A DNA stretch of 64,000 nucleotides, from positions 682,001 through 746,000 of the forward strand of contig NW_024103718.1 in assembly GCF_003945595.2 (NCBI RefSeq), given 5' to 3'. The notes beneath the pieces are model-generated. The model was not told the origin of the DNA, ran no database searches, and saw only the letters and a list, made by a program, of their open reading frames with translations. Position numbers and translations under genes: made by a program. Shown one piece after another: positions 1-13,867 of the stretch. Position 1 is the first letter of the stretch; each line of letters starts with the position of its first letter. The DNA comes from Pipra filicauda (lineage: Eukaryota > Chordata > Aves > Passeriformes > Pipridae).

Positions 1-2756
1 TGTATCCTTTTTGCCCCTGTGTTATGAAAGAATTTGCAAAAAACTTTTCACTTGAGGAAAACTCATTCTCTGCTACCTTTTATTCTGTTAAAAGAATGAA
101 AGTCAAGAAGCAAACACAAAAACTGATGGCCATATGCAGTCTGCTTAACTGCTATCTGCCTGCATGGCTCTGGTTTGGACCTCCTCTGTTAGTTCTCCTT
201 GAAACTACAGCCAAGAATGGCTCCCTCCATTCTATACCACTGTCTAACACCACAGAAGTCTTTGCACCCTTGAACAACTTCACTCCCACCGCTATCAAAC
301 CTGAGAGCACGCAATGCATGACCTCAGCATCACACCATTATCGTTCTGGTGAGCTGTCAACACTACCCTTAATTTATTTTGGATACTAGGAATGGAAAAT
401 ACCACAGAGAAATAATTGTGCCTGAAAGATACAGGAATGCCACAGTGGCCCACACAAGACAAAGGGACAAGCACTATGTAAAGCGGGAATGATTGATCTG
501 TTCTGGACAAGGAAGTATGGAAGGCCATAGTCCATGTCCAATGGCCTCTAGGCCAGGTATCCATCCTCACCTTCTTTAGCTAGAAAAATAAAGAACATGA
601 GAGTCTATAAAAGGGAATGAACACTCTTATTGTGACAGTTCAGTTTTGTACATTGTCTGAAAGCTCTGAGACAAGAACATTAAAGGATTTTTTTTTTTTT
701 TACATGGAAGAATTAAAATAACACACAGAAAAAAAAAGAGCTCAAACTTCAAAATACCCTAAATATAAAACTAAATCTAGGGCTAGAAATCAAAGTATAT
801 CTATGCCAATGAAGGGTTGCAAACATGTGCTATCAGTTCACATCCATTAAACATGAAGAAAGTTAGTCTCCTTTGTCCATGTGACACACTGCTAGCTTTC
901 CTCTTTGCTCCTATCAGACCTCAAAGATCCTCTTTTCAAAGGTTCGAGGTAAGGGTAGGAAAGAAATGGAATCTCAGGAAGGGGATGCAAAATTGTGAGA
1001 GAATCAGCTTGAAGATTTGAATCTACTTTACTGCACTGCAGTCTTCAGCTTGTTAAAATGCATAGGGCAGCGGAAGATGCTTCTGTCTTTAGCTAACACT
1101 TTAAAAATTCCAAAAGGATAAAGGATGTAGACTTTGACATGACCGCAAATACTTCTCTGTATAACAGCTGCACTTATGTCAATGAAATCACTCACATGAA
1201 AATACGATTCTCAAAACTCTAGGCACCTTCTAGTGATTTCAGTAGGATTTAATAAATGCAAATACTTATGAAAATTCAGTATGCATGCCTGCTGAAGCAG
1301 GACTTAATCTTGCTTTAAATCTGCACACCAGAAATATATTATTATGGCCTACTGGAGACAGAGGAGGTACAGATTCTGGCATTCAAGATTCACCCCAGAA
1401 GCACTGGCACATCTAAAAGGCAAACACCCTGCACTCTGATGCAGTCTGTAGAGTGATGGGCACCCCTGGATTCAGATTCTCAGCTGCCCTCGGACAGTGT
1501 CCATAGTTTTCCATTGGTTCTGTGCCGCTATGATCCTACCATCGGCATCTGCCTGGGACTTAAAGACATGAAATGAAACAAGACCACACTGATTCTCAAG
1601 AGTTAGAGTCAGCATTTAGAGCACCAAGAATATGATAAGAAAAGGCAAAGCCATTCTTATAGATTTTTTTAGTGAGATATATTAATGAATAATTGAAAAC
1701 AAAGATTTTAATCTGAATATGAAATAGCTACTTAAAAATTTCAGGATTTAGTAAGAGCTGTTTGCCTAAATACCTACTGGCTCACACTCATCCTGATTGC
1801 TCTTAGGCATTTCACTGAGGTGCTGTGAAGACCACACAGTTTGTGTCGCCTCCCCATGACAGTGAAGAAGTACAGACAACACAAAAGGCAATTCATCATC
1901 CCCAACTTGTGAATTATCTTCAGGTTCATGACGAGAATAAGTCTCCACTCACTATTGAGAAACCTATAGGGCTAGAGACCCCAAGAGTAACAAAGAGATA
2001 TTGTAAAGTGATTTGTTTCAAAAAGTTTCAAAAATCTAAAAATAATATCTAAAAAGAACTATCTAATAACCTACATGGTTGTAGTACATGATATTCTTTG
2101 CAGTCCTAGTGAAAAGAGACATTTCTTTGCGAAATAATAGAATTATGGAAAATCTTGGAGGGAAAACAACCCACATGAAGACAAAAAAATCCTGCTAGTT
2201 TTATTCTAAGACTCTGCAGTCTTCCACTTTGCTCAGATTTGTCATCCAAGTTACAGCTCCAAAGGAAGTCATGCTGTTCCTGCTGCTGCTTTCAACACTT
2301 TGATTGCTCTAATTGTGCGAAACACAAGAAAACTACATGACAATTTAAATACCTGTTTTCTGTTTGATAGGATTTGAAACACTGGACATATTTAACCCCA
2401 GAAATAAAATTTTCTAAAGGAAACTCAGCTGAACTTCAACTCTAGTGGCATTACTGAATAGTTTCTATAATCCACTGACACTCATGTGCCCCAAAATTTC
2501 TAAGTACAAATTACGAGTACAAGCTGTACTGAAGTCCATTGCTAAAAAGAATGCTAGAAAAATGTTCCAGTCTGCCTGTTTAGATCAAAGCAAAAAGACT
2601 GAGGTAAAAAAAAAAAAAAAAGCAAAACACATAACTGAAGCAGTCTTTAAAAAACATTAAAATAACTTCTGTATTTTTATTGTAGGAGATTTTTAGCTTA
2701 TTAATTTGGTCATGATGTTGTAAGAACTGAATGTGACTGCCTAATGAGCAAACTGT

Positions 2757-3345
2757 TGTGGTGGGTTGACCCTGCCTGAATACCAGGTTCCCACTGAGCC
2801 ACTCTATCACTCCCCTCCTCAGCTGGAAGAGCTTGGGGAGAAGATGGAAAAAATTTGTTGGTCAAGATTAAAGCAGTTTAATAAAGCAAAAGCAAAGGCA
2901 GCATGTGGAAGCAAAGGAATACAAAAGGTTTATTCTCTACTTCCCATCAGCAGGTGAAGTACAGACACTTCCTGGGAAGCAGAGCTTCAGCATGCACAGG
3001 AGTTGCTCTAGAAGACAACATGTTGTAATAATAAATGTGTGTGTGTGTCCTCTCTCTTAGCTTTTATATCTGAGCAGACATCATATGATATGAATGAAAT
3101 GAAAATGATATGAAATATCCCTTTGGTCATCTGGAGTCAGCTGTCCTGCCTGTGTCCCCTCTCAAGACCTTGCCCACACTCAGCCTACTGGCAAGGGGGG
3201 AATGTTGGGGAGACAGTGCTGATGCTGTGTGAGCACTGCTCAACAATAGCTCAACTGGTGTGTTACCAATACCCTCCTAAAAAAGCACAGCACTACAAGG
3301 ACTGCTATGGGGAAAATTACCTCCATCTCAGCCACTCCCAACACA
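2757..3345 (-). mobile_element. ERVL-type solo LTR with 5-bp target duplication
   Basis: A 589-bp LTR in minus orientation. Read on the minus strand it begins TGTGTTGGGAGTGGCTGAGA and ends in CAACCCACCACA, giving TG...CA termini. The 5-bp flanks are identical, actgt at 2752-2756 and 3346-3350, as expected for ERVL integrases. The body matches an LTR family common in neognath birds as I remember it, including the start GGATGGAGTTAATTTTCCCC-like block, the GGGATATTTCATATCAT block and an AATAAA-containing stretch near 3030. It contains a short (gt)n run. No internal retroviral genes adjoin it, so it is a solo LTR left by recombination. Confidence 0.85.
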
Positions 3346-3511
3346 ACTGTACAGGACTGTACAAAAGAAGGTCAAGACTTATAAAAATTCCTTATGTAAA
3401 ATGTATTACTTGTGGAGCAGGTTTTCTGTGGATGCATTTGAAAATCAGGGGTTACACAAGAGGTTCTATTTTCAGCTTGTCAAAAACCAAGGAGAATTTC
3501 AGAGATTTTGA

Positions 3512-4521
3512 CTAACTGTGTCAGCCAATGCTTCTGGCTGGATGGCCAAGCCCAGAGAGTGGTGGTGAACGGAGTTACATTCAGCTGTTGTCTGGTCACA
3601 AGTGGTGCTCCCTGGGGCTCAGTACTGGGGTCAGTTCTGTTTAATATCTTTATCAATGATCTAGACAAGGGGTTTGAGTACACTCAATCAGTTCACAGAG
3701 GACACCAAGCTGTATGGGAATGTTGATCTGCTGGAGGGTAGGAAGGCTCTGCAGAGGGATATGGATAGGATGGATTGATGGGCCGAGGCCAATGGTATGA
3801 AGTTCAACAAGTCCTGCCCTTGGGTCACAGCAACCCCATGCAGCTCTGCAGGCTGGGACAGAGTAGCTGTAAAGCTGCCCAGAGGAAAAGGATCTGCTAG
3901 CGTTTTTTGCCAGTCACTAACCATAAGCCAGCAGTGTGCCCAGGTGGCCAAGCAGGTCAATGATATCCTGGCTCATATTAGAAATAGTGTGGCCGGCAAG
4001 ACAGGGCGATGATCATCCCCCCGTACTTGGCACAGGTGACTGGTGAACACCTCAAATCCTGTGTTCAGTTTTGGCCCCCTCATGACAAGAAAGACGTTGA
4101 GCTACTGAAGCATGAAGTCTTACGAGGTGTGGCTAAGGGTACCAGGATTGTTTAGCCTTGAGAAGAGGAGGCTCAGAGGGGCCTTATCACTCTCTAAAAC
4201 TATATGAAAGGAGGTTGTAATGAGGTGGGGGTTGGCCTCTTCTACCAAGTGACAGGATGAGAAGAAATGGCTTCAAGTTCTGTCAGGGGAGGTTTAGATT
4301 AGACATAAGGAAAAAATTCTTCACATAAAGGGTTGTGAGACATTGGAACAGGCTGCCCAGGGGACTGGTAGAATCATCATCCCTGAAAGTGTTCAGGAAA
4401 ACCCGTGGATGTGGCACCGAGGGACATGGTTTACAGGCGAACATGGCAGTGCTGGGTTAATGGTTGCACTTAATGATCTTAGAGATCTTTTCCAACCTTA
4501 AGAACTCAATGATTCTATGAT
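3512..4521 (+). mobile_element. CR1 LINE, 5'-truncated 3' part
   Basis: About 1 kb of CR1 in plus orientation. Broken reverse-transcriptase reading frames show [18 protein letters not shown] and [24 protein letters not shown] pieces, and the 3' end has the CR1 tail signature aggctgcccaggg ... tccaacc ... gattctatga. Frameshifts, stops and small deletions interrupt the frame, so it is dead. It is moderately old and sits 160 bp from the ERVL solo LTR. Confidence 0.9.
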
Positions 4522-5018
4522 ATAATTCTGAAATACAAAGATTTTTGAAAATCTACTTCCTCAGAGAAATTCAAAATACTTGATCCTAAATTTCCCAAGT
4601 TGATGCCAAGGGCCTGATGTGACCCAGTTTTCTGCTGTGGGAGGCTGTCTTCTAATAAGGACTATTGCCAAGGAAAGCAGCTACCCTTTTATAAGCTTAA
4701 TCATAGTTAAACACCTATCTATTTTGTCTTTTTGATGTGATTCCAATATTTTAAGTCTGCAGGAAAATTACATGATCAAACTGAGGAAGTCATTTTCTAT
4801 TTGATCAAATGCAAAACAGTGAGACCAATGACATTTCCTTTCTTTTTTGTTTAGTTTCTGTAGTTACATTGCTACAACTCTGGCTAGTAATTTACTTTGT
4901 AATGAACAAGAACAGACAGTTCAGCAAGTAAATGGAAAACTATGGAGAAGAAACTATGAACATAAAAGAACTGTGTCTCTAACTCATTGTTACAAATGTG
5001 GTTTGGTATAATGGTTAT

Positions 5019-5073
5019 AAAGGAAAAGGCAGGCAGGTAAGAAAGATAGGAAGGAGGGAGAGAGGAAAGGAGG
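5019..5073. repeat. Purine-rich (GGA/GAA) tract
   Basis: About 55 bases almost entirely A and G, with ggaagg, gagagagg and aaagga units; low complexity. Confidence 0.7.
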
Positions 5074-7050
5074 CTGTATGCCTTGCAGAGTGGCAATATG
5101 CGTGTAGTCCTGAATCCCCTTGAAATTGCTTTTCTGTTAGATGCCTGTATACAATAGCAGAGAAATAGAAGCATAGGAAAAAATACAATAGGAATCTAAT
5201 AATCATTAAATTAATTATTATTCGTTAATGCCACAGTGTTACCTATGGAAAGATTTGAAAGTTATCTTACAAATGACAGCCTTGTCACCAAGCACACTAA
5301 CCTCTTTTATAACAATCCTTAGTGATAGTGAAAGTCTGTTTCCCTTTCTGATGTTTCCTTGGCACTGGTAGTTCTATTTGGATACACAAGCACAAACAAA
5401 AAGCAACCATCTCCCATGGCTGGTTGTTTATACTCCTCGGACACTCCTGTCTGCCCTCCTCTTGTTACTGATTGCATGTTACAACACCCTGTGATCCTGA
5501 TCATAAAGTTTTGTTGCCTCAAATTCTTTGTTTTACTGAATATGAGCACCTGTCTCAAAATTGGAACGAACAATCTTTGCATCGTTTTGCTTTATTTCTG
5601 AGTAATCTCAGGAAAATGAGCAAATTAATCTGCAATTGTAATCAATTAAAATGCTGCATCGTTACTTTATGTAACTTGTTCCTACGAGGTGTTCTGGAAG
5701 CCAAAACGATAAATGCGTTCAAAAAAAAAGGCTAGACAAGTTAATACGTGATAAATCCATCAACAGATACTAAATATAATGACCTAAATTTAACATCCAC
5801 TGTGCAAGACAGAGAACAAGGGCATAAATGGGTATCCAGGAGCCCAGAGAAGAATGATATATATATGCCTATTTCTAGTACTGGCCAATTTTTAAGTCAT
5901 GGCAAATGCATTGTTTATCTGTTAGTTTTATGAGCACTGTAGAGTTTTCAGTAATCTATGACGTTGCTAGATATCAATCCAAGGAAAGCAATCAAAAGGA
6001 AAGTGATGCATTAAAGTATTATTTTATTGAGATAGTACCCCAAATAGGCTTTAAGCTTATTAAATATTAAATATTGACCAAAATACTGCTCAAAGAAGGC
6101 AAAATCTCAAAGTCTAAACAAACACAGACACCTTTATTCATCTGACCATGCATTACTGTTTCAGTTCTATCAAAGTAAAATAAAAGTAGGCCTCCTATAA
6201 AATTCATGCATTTAAATCTTTTGCAACATATTAAAGGCATTCTTTATGCATTAAGTCTCTAGTGAGAGATAAAGTAATTATTTGCAAAGAGTTTGAGTGA
6301 ATTTTGTTCCTTAGGAACATGATGCATAAGTCTGAATCTAGGAAAGAGTTAATCAGATTGGAGAATATATATCCTGCCTTTAGGACACATGCAATTAATA
6401 TGCACTCTTCTGACCTTTCTTGCCCAAGTATATTGTCATTCAATATCCTGTGAAAGATGGAGTTCTTAGGAAAAGGTAGTCAAGACTCTCCATTGCCCTG
6501 TATAATTTTAATTAAAATTTGCACTAAGTTTGGTTTTATTAATTCCTCTCTGGGCTCTATAAATATTACTGCTCCAAATATGAAAGGGAAATTAAAGTTC
6601 TGTTTCTACAGTTGCATGAGTCTGGGCCTATCCTTTGGAGAAACTCCACTTATTTAGTGTATTGAGTTATTTAGAACTTACTTCCTTAACAAACTATATT
6701 GTACATTGGGAAAGGAAATATCCTAGTGGCTAATGGAATGAAGAAGGACTCTGAAGATCTGTGTCTGATTTATTGGCTAAGTACAAATTTCCTGTAGATT
6801 TTATAGGTTTCTTGCTGTAGTTCATATTCCTTATTGTGGAAAAATGTATCCCTCTGAGATTTGTCTACTGTGGTGTCTAAACCTACTAACGAGCTACTTG
6901 AGAGGCACTCCAACAAGATAGGGCCTGTGCTATCTAAGCTGGCAAACAGATATATCCAGCTGTCTAAAGTGGGGAGTGATGGAGGAAAGAATAATGTGAT
7001 AACTGTGGTGTGTAACATAAAACCCTCTCTCACACAAGTTTTGAAAGACA

Positions 7051-7120
7051 CTTAGAACCATAGAATATCTTGAGTTGGAAGGGACCCACAAGGGTCATTG
7101 AGTCCAGCTACTTCCAGCTA
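7051..7120 (-). mobile_element. CR1 3' tail fragment, reverse
   Basis: The sequence accatagaatatcttgagtt ggaagggacc ... ggtcattgagtccagc is the reverse complement of the CR1 3' end. Only about 70 bp are recognisable; the sequence beyond does not continue into CR1. Confidence 0.65.
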
Positions 7121-10100
7121 CAACCATTTTACATGGACTAGCTGGATCTGTTGGGTTTTACTAGTTTGGCCTTTGTACAACCATGCTTACTCCCTCAGAC
7201 CAGGTCAGGGTTTCAGCCTGGCAGGCCTTGCTAGCCTAGGTAGAACATTGCAATGGCACATGAAGCAATGCAGGTCTGGTGTTATATCTGAGCAAACAAC
7301 AATTCAGACAGAGATACCATATAGGCTCTGTGCAGAGCCTTTGTAACTTGCTTTTTCTCACACAAACATGTGGGTTTTGCACCAGACTGCTCAATTAGGT
7401 AAAACAAATAAAGAGGTTAACCACAGCTGATCTGCAAAGAGGATTACAAAGCAGTTTCAGAATCCCACCTAGTGTGTAGTGGGTCTTGGTATGTCTAAAC
7501 TGCTGGGTAGGTGAGTGACACTGAGCTTGCCAAGGAACCCCCTCTCGTCTCTCCCAAGAGCCCACCTGCCTATCCTCTGGGTGCACGGCATATAGGCAGA
7601 TCAGAACTAGGATGCACGTACAGATCTGGGATCTGCAAGGGGCTCTTGCATACAGCAGCATAACAGTTGAAAGTAAATAAGACTAAACCATGACAAGTGG
7701 GCAAGAAAGATGGCCACTAATATGGTATTTTTGAAGAACTTTAACTTGGTCACCTAACTGAGTTTCCTTTAATTTTTTATAAGTGGTTGGAAGTGGCAAC
7801 ACGAAAAATTAGTGTCACTATGGTTTCTGATTATGTCTTGCAAATCCATCCTCATGTAGGGCAAAGAAGCTTTTATTTTGGTATAATGGTTTTATACTTA
7901 TTGCATTTTTCTTTTGAGCGTTCCCAAAGGTGCTTTGTGGTCTTTTGTTACTTGTTCTCACTGTTCCCTATGACTGGCATTGATTTAAAATATTGATTTT
8001 CTTTTCTTACTGAAAAATAATCTTTGTGTTTTCCATTTCAACATGAACCATTTGACATGAATGCATGCTGAGGCTTCCACATTGCCATATTATTTTGCTG
8101 TTGTTGATATTACTTTAACACACTGTAGTGTGCTAGAACTTTCTGCCTACCGTGAGTTACTCCTACAAGCCCAGCAGGAGGCTTCAGTTCACAAATAAAG
8201 AAAACCAAGCACCAGGTTCCAGGAAAAATCCTTTAAAAAACTCTTTGAGCATGTATTTATGCTTTTAAAGGCACATCGTGTTTTTTAGTTTTCTTTTCCT
8301 ATTAATTTTAGAGGTTGCTAATGTTTTTATCACTCGTTCCTTAAAGTACACATACTCACTTAAAGCTGAACTGGGGAGATTAAGCTCATATCTTCCGTGA
8401 AACTGTGGTTGTTATTATTAACACCAGGTAATGACATCTGCAGTTTTCTCAATGCATAGTTTTCTAATGAACAGAGAAAATATGGAACTATGGCTTTTGT
8501 GGGAAACAATGAGTTAGACAATTCCATGTTCACATGCAAAAATGTATAGTTTGGGCAAAAAGGAAATGCATAACCAGAGATTCAACGATGTTTAGAAAAA
8601 GCTTTGGAATGCTGTGTGTGATGTGTCACCATGAACGGAAACAGTCACTTACAAACTGTATGTGCACTCTGATAGTAAAATCTTCAACTGATTAAAGACA
8701 CTATATTCACTTTTAATCATATGTGTTCCCCCTAGGGAAGAAATAGAAGGTCACAAAGCTATGACCTGAGCAAGCAATGACATTATTATGAGTATAGTGC
8801 TTTTGAACACATGATTAATGTCAGAAATTTAAGCATACCTTTTTGCATAAAAAAAAAGTCCTTCATGCTATGTACTATTATCTCAGTTTGTTAAACAATT
8901 CTGTATAATGACAAAACTCTAGAGAAACTTGAAGGTGAGACAAAAAGATGAAAAACAATATCAAAAGACATAAAACATATGGAGGGTGGAGGAGACATGG
9001 CCAGAGAAGCAGGAATTGAGTGTTTTAGCAGGATATATTGAATGAGAGAGAGAAATGAGACAAAACAGTACTTAGGGATTTTCACTGCAGAAAAGAGATT
9101 TTCACACAGAAAAGAGCATAAGTGGGTTTTCTCTTGCATGGAAAGTAATTATTGGTGAACAAGAAAAGTGTGGTAGTCTATTTATTTACTAATTTGCCCT
9201 TTAGTGTAAATTTGGAATCAAAAGCAGAAGGTGAGCTTACTCAATCCTATTCTCTTCTTACCTACAGTGGCTTTCATTAAATTATATGCATATGTATTTT
9301 TTTCCAATGAACTGAGATCCCCTCTTACAGTGAAAGAAACATCTTTTCTTTCAGTTGGCTAAAATTAGTTTTGATTTGAATGAGTTTATTATTTGAGCAT
9401 ATTACATGAATTTATTATTAAATTAATTAGATTAATTGATTCCAAATCCTAAATTTCTGAGGCTGCAGTTACAAAAAAATTAAAAATTATGTCTTTTTTT
9501 TTCTATACCCTGTTCTCATTTAAAAAGCCTAGGAACTGCATTGGTTAAGAGAAGCTTGGATAAATCAGTGGTACCGAAAAGTACTGAAAAACAACCAGAG
9601 TATGAAAAGTGTAATGTAAAAGCAAACGGTTAGTTTCGGTGAGGTAAAAGCAGTGAAAAAAATGAGGAGAAATGGAAGGTTCTGCAGACAAATTAAACAT
9701 GTTGGTGACAGAAGAACCTGCACAATATAGTCCAGCCCCATCCAATCTTGCTATCTTCAGTTGAATATAGGAAGATCGTAAATATCGGCCATTATGAAAA
9801 GAAAAAATAAAGAGATTCCCATTAATTTCTACTTGCACATATGGGAAGAAAGAGTGAAAGGGAATGGAGTAAAGGGGCAGAAACTCCAACATCTGGCTAA
9901 CTCTAGCAGCTTTAGCCACAGCAGCAGTTGCAACTGAAGAGGCAGTGAGTTTCCTCCTCGGACATCTCAGTTCCCTGTCTCATCTAATAATGTAAACTGG
10001 CATCCACTTCAGTTTATGTTATTAAAAGAAGTTATGAATTCAGACAGCAGAAATGATTGAAGTTCATTTAACTGGAGGAAGGAGAGGACAGGGTAAATAA

Positions 10101-10231
10101 AGTGTAAATGTGAGTGGTGAGAACCACTGTCTTTTTCTGTTATGAAATAAAAAGCTAATCTCATAAAACTGGAGAATCAAACATATTTTGCCCATATACC
10201 TTTTTTGCATACTTTAATTCACTATTTTTTA

Positions 10232-10615
10232 CTGAAAGGGACCTGAAAAACAGTAAGTCTCCCAACTATCTTGGAGCCCCTCTGTTGAACTTGCGCCAGC
10301 TTGTCAGTACTTATATTGTACCAGGGGGGCCAAAACCAGACATGGTGTCTGGATTCAGGCTTACCAGTGATGAGCAACAGGAGATAATTCCTTCCACACA
10401 ATGGCCCAGGATCCTGTTGACTGCCTCTGCTGTCAGGGAAGGCCGCTGGCTCCTATTCAGCATGCTTTCTACAAAGACTCCCAGGGCCTTTCCAGCAAAG
10501 CCCAGACCCACCTTGTGTTGCCACAGTGGGTTCCTCCTGAAGTACAGCCTGTCCTCAGTGAATTTAACCTAATGTCCCTGCTGGTCTTTACCCTAGGCCT
10601 GCCTACTTCTGCCTA
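10232..10615 (-). mobile_element. CR1 fragment, reverse, with internal deletions
   Basis: Reading 5' to 3' on the plus strand, the order of blocks follows the reverse complement of the CR1 3' region: a worn tail (aagggacctg), cccctctgttgaacttgc, ggggccaaaaccagacatgg, cccaggatcctgttgactgc and gactcccagggcctttccag. Several parts of the consensus are missing. The two ORFs across it (10285-10572 plus, 10311-10511 minus) are products of this repeat and not genes. Confidence 0.65.
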
Positions 10616-12801
10616 AATAGCAGCTCTGCCCTTAATTGTTTACTTCTCAATCTGGCAGCACCTACAAAGATGCTGCACATGCCGTCACAGACATTAATCT
10701 ACCATTTTAAGATGTAAATTTGTGAAGAATTCTTAAATTTTAAATAGCTTTGAGGCTTGTCATTTGATACATGCAAAGTAAAGAGCAACCAGAGGTCAGG
10801 GAATGTTTTCCTATCCCATTTCAGGTGTGTTTGCAGTGTCTCCAGAGAGGGAGACCTCACTGGGCAGCCTATAAAAAATGTGTTTTGCAAGTTACCTGTG
10901 TAGTCTGTGACTTTAGCTCTCAGTCAGGAACATCACATAACTTGTATTAGTGGTCCTGCGGAGCTAAATTTTGAATTGGTTGCAAAGGCTTTTAAGAGGG
11001 AAGAGGATGAGCCTGCTGGGGACGCAACACACACTTTAAACAACTACTCAAAAAAATTTACTGTCAGAATCAGATGTAGGGCAGAACTCTGAGGCCATAT
11101 CCTCCAGCAGTCCAATGCAGCCATTGAGACTTTGCAACATCAACACGTTTAGGAAAGGCTTGAGGTTTTATTAAACAACAAAAAAAATACATTCTCTGCT
11201 GAATTCAGTGTTATGCTTGTTCATCTTCAGTTTTCCATGGACTGCACAGGTGCCTACTGTGACAGCGTTACACTTTTTTTGTAGCTCATCAGGATACATA
11301 TTCTAAAACAACTGGAGAATTAAAGGACATCAGCATTATCTGAGTTCTTGCACTCACCCAAACACGTTAATAATGTGTACTTACTGCCAGAGTTAGATTT
11401 CAAAGCTAATATCCTGTCAAAATAAGTGGCAGTTTACAACTCTCATAGCCATCTCTTTTGTATTGCAGATACTCTTTGCATATGTTACCTGGAAGATAAG
11501 AAGAGGTCTCAAATTTTTTTAGAATTCAGCTTTTAATCAGCAATTGTTTTCTTCCCAAATAAAATCAGGGTCAGTCCCTAAGATCCAAACACACTGAAGT
11601 GTCTATTTGTAGGAACTCCTAACAAAGAGAAACAGAGCATTGTCCATGGCATAGCTAATCACCTTATATACACAACTCAAGACCAACAGTGGCATTTGCA
11701 AGTTCTCATTTACAATTTCTCTTAGAAATTGTACATTCTCATTTCCTCTCATTAAGCAAGAAATGCTTGTTTTCTAGTCAGTAATTGCACCAACATTTTT
11801 AAGTGAAAATCAGTTGTATAACTGCAGGCAAGCAGTTACTCAGGCTAGTTACTGAAGTGGGAGAGGGAATGGGGATGGCAGAGTCAGCCACAGCCTCTAC
11901 ATATAGCTGTAGGTATTGTACTTCAGAGGTAGAAGGCTCCCTACGTAATGTCCTTTGTCAACACACTGGAGATATATTTACATTGGGGGTTTGTCCTGTT
12001 CTGTTTTTTTTCCCAAATACTAGTCCCTCAGTAAGCCACAACACCTCTCTAAATGTTGGCTTCTTCTGGTCAGGAGCCCACATGAATGGAAGAAGGCATG
12101 TTGAAAGAACATGCTAGGTACAGTCTACACCCACTCTGCCTGTCTGAAGTGAAGTGTGGAACAGTTTTGCTCCATGCACCAAAACCAGTCCTCCAATACT
12201 GTCCCCAACAGTCCTATATCTCCCCCATGCATCACACAACCCATGTACACAGGGTTCAAGTCTTCATGCACCCAAAATCACTACCCCACTAGCCCATTGC
12301 TTCTGGTCCCAGCAGTTAAAGAGGATATTAACACTTTTGCAATGAAACAAGGAGCTGGAAGTTAGTTTATATATTCCAGTGTCTAACTGAAGAGCGTAGC
12401 ACAGGACAGTCCCTGGCAAAATCTCTGGTTCATGTCAGGGGAGAATCACAGCATGAACTGCAGGAAATGCACAGATGTTCTTAGTGCCATCATCAACTTG
12501 TAGATGCAGGGTCAAGTCTTTAATCTCAAATGTGTGAAATACTACCTCCAGTCAACTTGACAAACATTTTTCCAGCAGAATTTAGCCTTCAAACTGACAA
12601 CTCTAGCAGCACAAGTCTTTAAAACCAGGCAGTAGGTAGGGCCTGTTGCTTCTGTTTAAATATTTGCTGAGCTGTTGTTCTTTAAATTGTTGCTACAGGC
12701 ACTTAGTTTCTCTCCACAGCATTATCAGTTGTTATTAATATTTGTTTCTTCTTGCTTGAATGGTCCACTGTCACAGGGAGGCAGCAGCTCTGGTGATGTC
12801 A

Positions 12802-13600
12802 CAGCAGACATGGAAGCTCCTCACAGCCATGGGCAAAAGGACATCTGCATCCTTTCAGCCGGCAGAGATGTGGGCTGGGCCCTACATGAGCTCCTGGAAC
12901 ACTTAATAGTGATGCAGTGGCTAAAACACTGATGGTGGCCCATGTCACTGTGGGGTAGGTGGGAGGGTTGGCCTAGGAGTCATGTCTTCTGGCTGTCACA
13001 GAGATATGGGATGGAAAACCTTGGAAGAAGTCTGGGAGAGCCCCAGGTTGGGGGGGCAGGAGAGGTCTGAGGTGATGGAAAGTGACTGCTTTGGTTATTG
13101 TTTCTCACCTCTTATGTCTGCACCACCCTGTATCTCCACACCCCATTAAGGCCCTACAGGCTAATGGAAGTTACCCACATTCAGAGACAAAGGTATGTCT
13201 GCCTCCTGCACCTTCTCCATACTCCATCATGGGACTACAGGCAAATGGAAGCTCAGCACAAAGGGATGTCCACACCTCTCTTCATGTCCCCCCCCCATTA
13301 CTTCTCTACAGGCAGATGGAAGCCCATCACAGTCATGGGCAAAGGCAGCACCATTACACCAACCATATCTGTAGACTACCATCCACCAACTCTGTACCCC
13401 ATTGTGTTCCTACAAGCAGCTGGAACCCACTCTACTCATGGCCACGGGGAATCGCACCTCCACACCACCTATGACCTCTATATTCCACACCGCTGCACCG
13501 TGTCATTATCCTACAGGTAGTTGGAAGCTCCACACAGCCATGGATGACAGTAACCTCTCAACTATGCTCCATTTCTGTACCCCTTCACAGTCACACTGGT
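12802..13600. repeat. Degenerate minisatellite-like repeat array
   Basis: A motif close to ctacaggcagatggaagc recurs at 13154, 13235, 13306, 13410 and 13511, spaced 81, 71, 104 and 101 bp, each followed by a block like tcaccacagtcatgggca and then by a C/T/A-rich filler often containing ccatctgt or acctctcc. A related outlying copy lies at 12802 (cagcagacatggaagctcct). The copies differ by substitutions and length, so the array is old. The region is richer in G+C than its surroundings and gives several overlapping plus-strand ORFs (for example 13082-13474 and 13098-13520) that reflect the repeats; I do not call them genes. Confidence 0.6.
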
Positions 13601-13808
13601 AACTAAAGAATCCCCACTGCTGTGAACAGAGTAACCTTTTCATCGCCCACCTGAATACATAGAATTCTTCAAAATAAATGTTCCAATTCATGAACCCATT
13701 GTCTGGGTCTTTCAAATTTGTTTGGGTTTGATTTGGTTTGGGGTTTTTTGTAACCTTTTTGGGTGGATCATTGCTGTCCTTGTTTCCTTTTATTTATACA
13801 TCTTTAAA

Positions 13809-13867
13809 TGTGTGTGTGTGTGTGTGTATGTATGTGATATGCAGGTATATATAAATATACATATATA
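13809..13867. repeat. TG/TA microsatellite
   Basis: A run of (tg) at 13809-13827 grades into tatg and ta-rich sequence to about 13867. It is likely to vary in length between individuals. Confidence 0.85.

Noticed and set aside
24..389. 121-codon plus-strand ORF at the left edge
   Set aside because: No recognisable domain, no conserved motif and no exon boundaries; it does not match the next expected NALCN exon.
9545..9919. 124-codon minus-strand ORF
   Set aside because: Composition looks random, there are no splice sites in frame, and it resembles no known family.
13082..13520. Two overlapping plus-strand ORFs of 130 and 140 codons
   Set aside because: They arise from the minisatellite units, which are open in more than one frame.
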